From Byssochlamys sp. IMV 00236 (lineage: Eukaryota; Ascomycota; Eurotiomycetes; Eurotiales; Thermoascaceae), in assembly GCA_001931875.2 (NCBI GenBank), contig MSJH02000434.1, positions 1-12,662 on the forward strand: a DNA stretch of 12,662 nt, written 5' to 3'. The notes under the pieces are model-generated. The model worked only from the letters and a program-made list of their open reading frames with translations. It searched no databases and had not been told where the DNA came from. Below are positions 8,353 through 12,662 of this stretch, piece by piece; the first letter of the stretch is position 1; each line of letters begins with the position of its first letter. The translations under genes were made by a program, and so were the position numbers.

Positions 8353-8373
8353 ATTTTTTATTTTTTATTTTTT
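8353..8373. repeat. ATTTTTT heptamer, three tandem copies
   Basis: Three exact copies of ATTTTTT, preceded by a partial TTTT. It sits 45 bp outside the repeats that flank the DIRS terminal repeat. Confidence 0.85.
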
Positions 8374-8418
8374 AATGGCAGATCAGCTACTAAAAGAGAT
8401 ACAGTCCGGCTGGTGGAT

Positions 8419-8486
8419 ATTGTCGGTTACAAAAAAAGTAATTGTCGGTCATAGAAAAATGAAATTGTCGGTTACAAAAAGATATA
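8419..8486 (+). repeat. Three 22-23-bp tandem units at the DIRS left end
   Basis: Units beginning ATTGTCGGT start at 8419, 8441 and 8464 (22, 23 and 23 bases), each ending in an A-rich stretch. The third unit is the outermost part of the 145-bp inverted repeat as seen here. Whether the first two units belong to the element cannot be judged, because the opposite end of the window stops exactly where the mirror image of unit 3 begins. Confidence 0.8.
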
Positions 8487-8608
8487 ATCAAACAGTTGCC
8501 GAAGTGGAAGGAGAAGATGAAGTGGTAATAAGCTCTTTTACGCCACGCTTTATTTTCAGATAATATATAATAAAAAAGATTTTTTTTCTAGTCTATTTCT
8601 TCAGATCT
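8464..8608 (+). repeat. Left inverted terminal repeat of the DIRS element, 145 bp
   Basis: Compared with the reverse complement of 12518-12662, every block I compared is identical over 145 bp, including an 8-T run. Beyond 8608 the two arms diverge at once. In DIRS elements the left repeat carries the promoter and takes part in forming the circular replication product; a TATAATATATAATA-like stretch near 8561-8574 could act as a promoter. Confidence 0.95.
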
Positions 8609-8637
8609 CTTTTGCGCCGCGCACCGTGGTAATAGCA

Positions 8638-9380
8638 ATGTCTAATGAGAATAATGAACAACTCTTCACAAGAGAACAAGTTGACAAATCATCGAAGAAT
8701 TGGTAAATAAGCTCACCCTCGAAAGATCGAGTGTTGGTGTCACAGAACTTCCAAAAGATAGCTTGGAGGAATTGGAGCATAGTTCGTCAAACACGTTACA
8801 TAAAGGAATTAAAGAATTCTCTAAGAACATCCTCAAGTACGAAGACAATGAGTGGACAGCCAGCGAAATGTTCAATAGGGAGTTCTATAAAGAACTTAAA
8901 TAACGCACAATTGATGCCTTCCAGAGTACCAACGCAGTTTACAAAGGGGCAGATCGACTCATCATCGCAGGTCGAGCAGCAGCAAGCCTCTTCGAAGAGT
9001 GTAAACAATTCTTGGAACAAGGTAATGAAGAAACATTCCTCCACATTATGGAAGGAGTACGGCAACTCGCAGTGTACTCGCTGGTATCAAGCAAAACAAC
9101 AAAGACTGAAACTAGGTCAATGGCGCTCAAGACACTCAAATTCCCTGATAGCGTCAAACACTTGGATGAAGAACCCAACGACAAGTCCTTGGCTTTGGAT
9201 AAAGAAACAGTCGAAAAGATCTATCAAGCAAGATACGAACAATCAATCCTGTGAAATGCAGTGGGAAGAAGCCAACACTCTTTCAACCAACGTAGCAGAG
9301 GATATGGAGAACAACAATGGAATACAAGGGGACGTGGAGCCTTCCACAAATCTTTTTTTGGCAAGCGCAGGGACCTCTAG
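8638..9380 (+). pseudogene. DIRS gag-like gene, broken
   Basis: Likely the structural Gag protein of the element. The ATG at 8638 opens a frame that ends at 8704. The continuation lies in another frame (from about 8688), consistent with one lost base in or near the A run at 8686-8688. It continues with in-frame stops at 8901 (TAA) and 9252 (TGA) until the TAG at 9378. Between these stops the sequence reads as continuous protein, rich in charged helices (for example LFEECKQFLEQGNEE). Its last part is Arg/Gly-rich (RSRGYG, TRGRG), as in nucleic-acid-binding Gag tails. No CCHC zinc knuckle is present, which fits DIRS elements. The 3' part overlaps the start of the RT frame. Identity rests on position and composition rather than a signature motif. 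Confidence 0.65.
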
Positions 9381-11351
9381 CCACTGGAGTCCCAAAGTCC
9401 CAACCAACAACAATAATGAAAATAACGCCAGCATCGTCTTCCCCCGATACGACAGCACATTGCACAGTACCGAGCAATGACGTTCTACCTGGGGGGCGTC
9501 TCCAAAGGTTCTCACAACAATGGAGACAACACATTCTTCACCAATGGCCGACTTCAGTGGTAGCCGATGGATATCAGCTTCAATGGAACAAGACACCTCG
9601 TTCTTGGCGTTACACTCCAATGAAATTTACCAAAGTAGAACAAGTGGTGGTGGACGAGGCAGCGACGAGGTTTATGAACTCGGGAATAATCGAAATATTT
9701 CCTTCCCAACCCAGAGATTATCTCTCAAAGTTTTTTACAATTCAAGAACCCAACAAGCGACGCCCAATTTTGGATTACACCAATCTGAATCAGTACATTC
9801 AATGTGTTCACTTCAAAATGGAGCGAATTTCAGCGTTGAGGGAACTGTTGGAAAAGAGAGACTACATGTGCAAGGTCTATCTGAAAGATGCCTACGTGAT
9901 AGTACGAATTCACCAAAGTCCTCGGGACTTTCTTACGTTCTTTCATCGAGATATAGTATACAGATACAAGAGTTTAACCTTTGGTCTCAATGTTGCGCCT
10001 CGTGTATTTCCAAAACTGATGAAATATGCCGTGGAACCTCTTCGGAAAGAGGGAATCAGATTTGTATTCTACCTCGACGACATATGTATATTGACGAGGA
10101 TGAAAGAAGAGATGCAGATCCATGCTTCATGGATGATATCCCATTTACAAGAATTGGGAATTCTAATTAACGAAGAAAAGAGTATACTAGTTCCTCAGCA
10201 AGTGCAGTCATTCCTTGGGTTCCAATTCAGTTCAAAAGAAATGACGATACAGGTCCCACAGGTAAAGATACAAAAACTGAACACACGAATAAGGCAACTA
10301 TTGAGCGACAACAAACAGAGATCATGCCGGTGGATAGCGAGCCTTATTGGGAAAGTCACGGCGATGATACCTGCAATTGGAGAAGCCCTTTTACATGTGC
10401 GATACTTTCAACGGGGCTTAGTAAGATCACTACGACTGTCGCACAACAACTGGGAATCACCATGCAAAATCAGTGTTCTCAGTATACAAGAACTGAAGTG
10501 GTGGCTGAACAGGGCATCAATAAAGAATGGGTTATCTATTCGTTGCCCTTTACTAGTGCCCGACTTCACCATCTGCGTGGGCGCTTCAGACTCAGGATGG
10601 GGAAAAAGCTCAACATCGGTACAAACAGCTGGGTTTTGGACAAGATTCGAAAAAGAAGAAAGCATCAACGTCAGAGAACTAAAGGCAATACTCTTTGCAC
10701 TCCAGCTTCACATGCCGAGATACAAGAACTGCAATCTAAGGATTTATTCAGACAATCGAACAGCGTTGAAGTATATTAACAAGGCTGGAGGGACGGCTTC
10801 AGAGGCTTTGCAGGAACTGGCGATACAAATCCAGCAACTATGCAACAGATACAAGGTACAGCTAATATGCCATCACGTTCCAGGAATCCAGAATCCAGAA
10901 TCCAGAAGCAGACAGACTCAGCAGAAGATCAGTACCACTGTACGAATGGGCACTACCAAGGAGATGGTTCCAACAACTCCAATGCATATGGGGTCACCAA
11001 TCGTTCAAAATAGATGCCTTTGCAGTGAGGCACAACAGGAAATTACCAGCGTATTGGAGTTTACAGCCAGATCCTGAAGCTCAAGCGGTGGATGCATTCA
11101 GTTAGATATGGCCAAAGAGGGGTTTGTATCTGAATCCACCCTGGAAACTGATTCCCAAAGTACTAAGGAAGATTCAAGAGGACAAGATCAAGCAAGCCAT
11201 TTTAATAACCCCATTGTGGCCAACTCAATACTGATGGAGCCTGATACAACGAATGAAACACTTGAAGACACCGATATCGATAAAGCTCAACCGTCAATGG
11301 TCACTAGTCGCATGGATGTTATCTTCAGGAAGAGGATTACCGAAGGTCTAG
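9317..11351 (+). pseudogene. DIRS reverse transcriptase-RNase H-methyltransferase, broken
   Basis: Polyprotein of the retrotransposon. The first 586 codons (9317-11077) are open; the true start may be the ATG at 9317 or the one at 9416. GGRL (59-62) marks the DIRS RT N-terminus. RT motif B is FGLNVAP (222-228) and motif C is YLDD (252-255). Motif A reads KVYLKDAY, with Tyr188 where the family has the catalytic Asp. RNase H residues D425 (ASDSGWG), E454 (VRELKA) and D479 (YSDN) are present, plus HHVPG (519-523). At 10884-10904 three tandem GAATCCA units shift the frame by +1. The final RNase H block (ADRLSR) and the methyltransferase-like domain, with NPPW at 11133-11144 and ITPLWPTQ after it, continue in the shifted frame. 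That frame has stops at 11103 (TAG) and 11232 (TGA) and ends at 11349-11351. The methyltransferase part resembles the N6-adenine methyltransferase domain common in DIRS polyproteins. Not functional as it stands. Confidence 0.9.
10884..10904 (+). repeat. GAATCCA, three tandem copies inside the RNase H region
   Basis: Three exact 7-bp units. One extra unit changes the frame by +1, exactly the change needed to pass from the RT/RNase H frame to the frame of the downstream ADRLSR and NPPW motifs. This is best read as a slippage mutation. Confidence 0.85.
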
Positions 11352-12493
11352 CCACCCAAGAGGTTGAGTACCTATCCCAGGCGGCTCGTTCCAAGACACA
11401 AAAAGCTTATGATCATGGTTGGCGGGTATAGTCAAACTGGTGTGAAAAGTATGACTTAGACCCTCAAGCTTATGATCCTCAAATGGTGTTTCGGTTTCTA
11501 AATGCACACGCACATCTGTCTGCTCCCACAAATTAATGTCTATCGATCAGCCATTGCATCGGTTTTTAACATTATCCATCAAGGTAAGACACCAATTGCC
11601 GAAGATCCACTAATAGTATCGTTTTTTCAAGCAAAACGGAAATCTGAAATGTTGATCCCAGATCAAGACAAGCAACAAGTTTGGGATGTTCAGCAAGTCA
11701 TCACTTATATTCGTAGCTGGGGACTAAACGAAGATTTATCCTTGGAACAGCTACAAAAGAAAGCACTACTATGGATTGGCATTGCTTCTATGATGCAACC
11801 TCGGTCAGATTTTGGCCGTTTGCAATTTCGAGATGTCGTTTTCTCTTGGTCAAGCGAAAGGCAGCTGCTGGGGGTCACTTTAACGTCAAGAGAGCCCAAA
11901 GAAAGTCAATGGAAGACGGCCAAGCTGGGTACAATTGACAATGTTAAAGAAGACGATTGTCCAGTAAGAACACTTGCTACCTTCATAGCTCGCACGACAA
12001 AACTTCGGGAGGGATTAACAGACGATCATACTTTGGTTTGGCGGAAATAGATAATAACAATCCATGCCGATCGATCAGACCAGCTACAGTAGCTTCCTGG
12101 ATATAACAAATAATGCATGAGGCAGGAATAGATACAAGTGTTCACAAAGGCCATTCCTTAAGATCAGCTGCAAGTACATGGGCAGTACAAAATGGACACT
12201 CAATTGACAAGATCAAGAAACATGCAAATTGGTCAAGAAAGTCGGATACATTTGAGAGAATTTTTATAAAATATTTGAAATTTCAAGAGAGTCAAGATAT
12301 CAGCACTACCATTTTTTCTACTACGGAAAACGCTACCGCCTCATCGGAACCTGGAACGGAGGCAACAATGATTGGAATAAGTATGATTTCCAATCAAACA
12401 GTTGCCGAAGTGGAAGGAGAAGATGAGGTGATCACCCACCCTTCAACTTTCAACTGGTTTACTTCGCTGTTGTTCCCATCCCAAGAAAAATAG
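11234..12493 (+). pseudogene. DIRS tyrosine recombinase, broken
   Basis: Integrates the circular DNA copy of the element. The frame begins near the ATG at 11234 (or 11312) and overlaps the end of the methyltransferase frame. TAG at 11429 interrupts it, probably from a Trp codon. The frame changes near 11530, before VYRSAIASVF. It continues through QPRSDFGRLQFRDV, which carries the first catalytic Arg, and TSREPKESQWKTAKLG, then ends at TAG 12048. After a second frame change it resumes at RPATVASWI, with TAA at 12104. It then runs through GHSLRSAAST (His 12152-12154, Arg 12161-12163), the HxxR box, and HANWSRKSDTFERIFIKY. At the expected nucleophile position I read Phe, with a Tyr three residues on, so the catalytic Tyr may be lost. 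The last residues (NQTVAEVEGEDEV) come from a copy of the terminal repeat. Stop at 12491-12493. Confidence 0.85.
12392..12426 (+). repeat. Internal 35-bp copy of the terminal repeat (ICR-like)
   Basis: Identical over 35 bp to 8486-8520 in the left repeat (same orientation) and to the reverse complement of 12606-12640 in the right repeat. DIRS elements carry an internal complementary region near the 3' end that matches terminal-repeat sequence and is thought to template joining of the ends into a circle. This copy sits in the right place, just before the right repeat, but matches the interior of the visible repeat rather than its outermost bases. It is also translated as the C-terminus of the recombinase frame. 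Confidence 0.75.
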
Positions 12494-12517
12494 AAAAAAT
12501 GCGTTAGCAGCGCTAAA

Positions 12518-12662
12518 AGATCTGAAGAAATAGACTAGAAAAAAAATCTTTTTTATTATATATTATCTGAAAATAAAGCGTGGCGTAAAAGAGCTTATTA
12601 CCACTTCATCTTCTCCTTCCACTTCGGCAACTGTTTGATTATATCTTTTTGTAACCGACAAT
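12518..12662 (-). repeat. Right inverted terminal repeat of the DIRS element, cut by the window end
   Basis: Reverse complement of 8464-8608, identical wherever I compared it, over 145 bp. The window ends inside or exactly at the edge of the repeat, so its outer limit is unknown; further ATTGTCGGT-type units may follow as they do on the left. Confidence 0.95.

Larger units (their letters stand above)
8021..8418. other. Intergenic region between the BAG gene and the DIRS element
   Basis: No gene seen. It contains a perfect 7-bp inverted repeat with a 2-base loop (CTGTTAA-TT-TTAACAG, 8178-8193), a CT dinucleotide run at about 8202-8218 and three tandem ATTTTTT heptamers at 8353-8373. An ATG at 8375 opens a 62-codon frame that runs into the DIRS terminal repeat; it is probably accidental. 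Confidence 0.6.
8419..12662 (+). mobile_element. DIRS-like tyrosine-recombinase retrotransposon, degraded copy
   Basis: DIRS elements replicate through an RNA intermediate but integrate with a tyrosine recombinase instead of a DDE integrase, and make no target duplication. This copy shows the class hallmarks in order: inverted terminal repeats, gag, reverse transcriptase with RNase H, a methyltransferase-like domain with NPPW, a tyrosine recombinase with HxxR, and an internal copy of terminal-repeat sequence. All frames are on the plus strand and overlap. From 8464 to the window end it spans 4.2 kb, near the usual DIRS size. Every ORF carries stops or frameshifts, listed under the individual entries. 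The right end is cut by the window, so the outer boundary and insertion site on that side are unknown. Confidence 0.9.

Noticed and set aside
8375..8563. 62-codon ORF running into the left DIRS repeat
   Set aside because: Most of it is tandem units and terminal repeat; it lacks a recognisable domain and probably arises by chance.
9520..10170. 216-codon frame overlapping the reverse transcriptase
   Set aside because: Out-of-frame shadow; all RT motifs lie in the other frame.

Overview
The window reads as nuclear DNA of an early-diverging filamentous fungus, most likely Mucoromycota (Mucorales-like). It is AT-rich, has short introns of 52-58 nt with CTAAC/CTAAT-type branch points, and combines an isocitrate lyase, a fungal-type membrane BAG protein, a TnpB/Fanzor-like relic and a DIRS-type tyrosine-recombinase retrotransposon. 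The taxon is an inference from this combination; no rRNA or other marker is present.

Layout. 1-1414: AT- and pyrimidine-rich, no gene seen, with degenerate direct repeats. 1415-3189 (minus): isocitrate lyase, four exons, 535 aa. 3190-4106: upstream region of that gene. 4107-4373 (plus): a possible two-exon 69-aa gene of unknown function. 4569-4965: a frameshifted relic of a TnpB/Fanzor-like protein. 5172-6690 (plus): a CDT2/DTL-type WD40 protein, six exons, 413 aa, including a first exon upstream of the obvious open frame and a GC-AG last intron. 6691-7207: intergenic, with a doubtful 58-aa ORF. 7208-8020 (plus): single-exon membrane-anchored BAG-domain protein. 8021-8418: intergenic. 8419-12662 (plus): a DIRS-like element running to the window end.

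The DIRS element has perfect 145-bp inverted terminal repeats (8464-8608 and 12518-12662). It then carries gag, RT-RNase H-methyltransferase and tyrosine recombinase, in overlapping frames. A 35-bp internal copy of the terminal repeat lies at the 3' end of the recombinase frame and looks like the internal complementary region used by DIRS elements. Every coding frame is broken by stops or frameshifts, and the RT motif A aspartate is replaced by tyrosine, so this copy cannot be autonomous even though its terminal repeats are identical.

The host genes do not form a functional cluster: they cover the glyoxylate cycle, CRL4-Cdt2 ubiquitin ligation and Hsp70 nucleotide exchange. The most unusual material is the DIRS copy, the TnpB/Fanzor-like relic and the unexplained small split gene. 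I did not find a convincing new multi-gene system.
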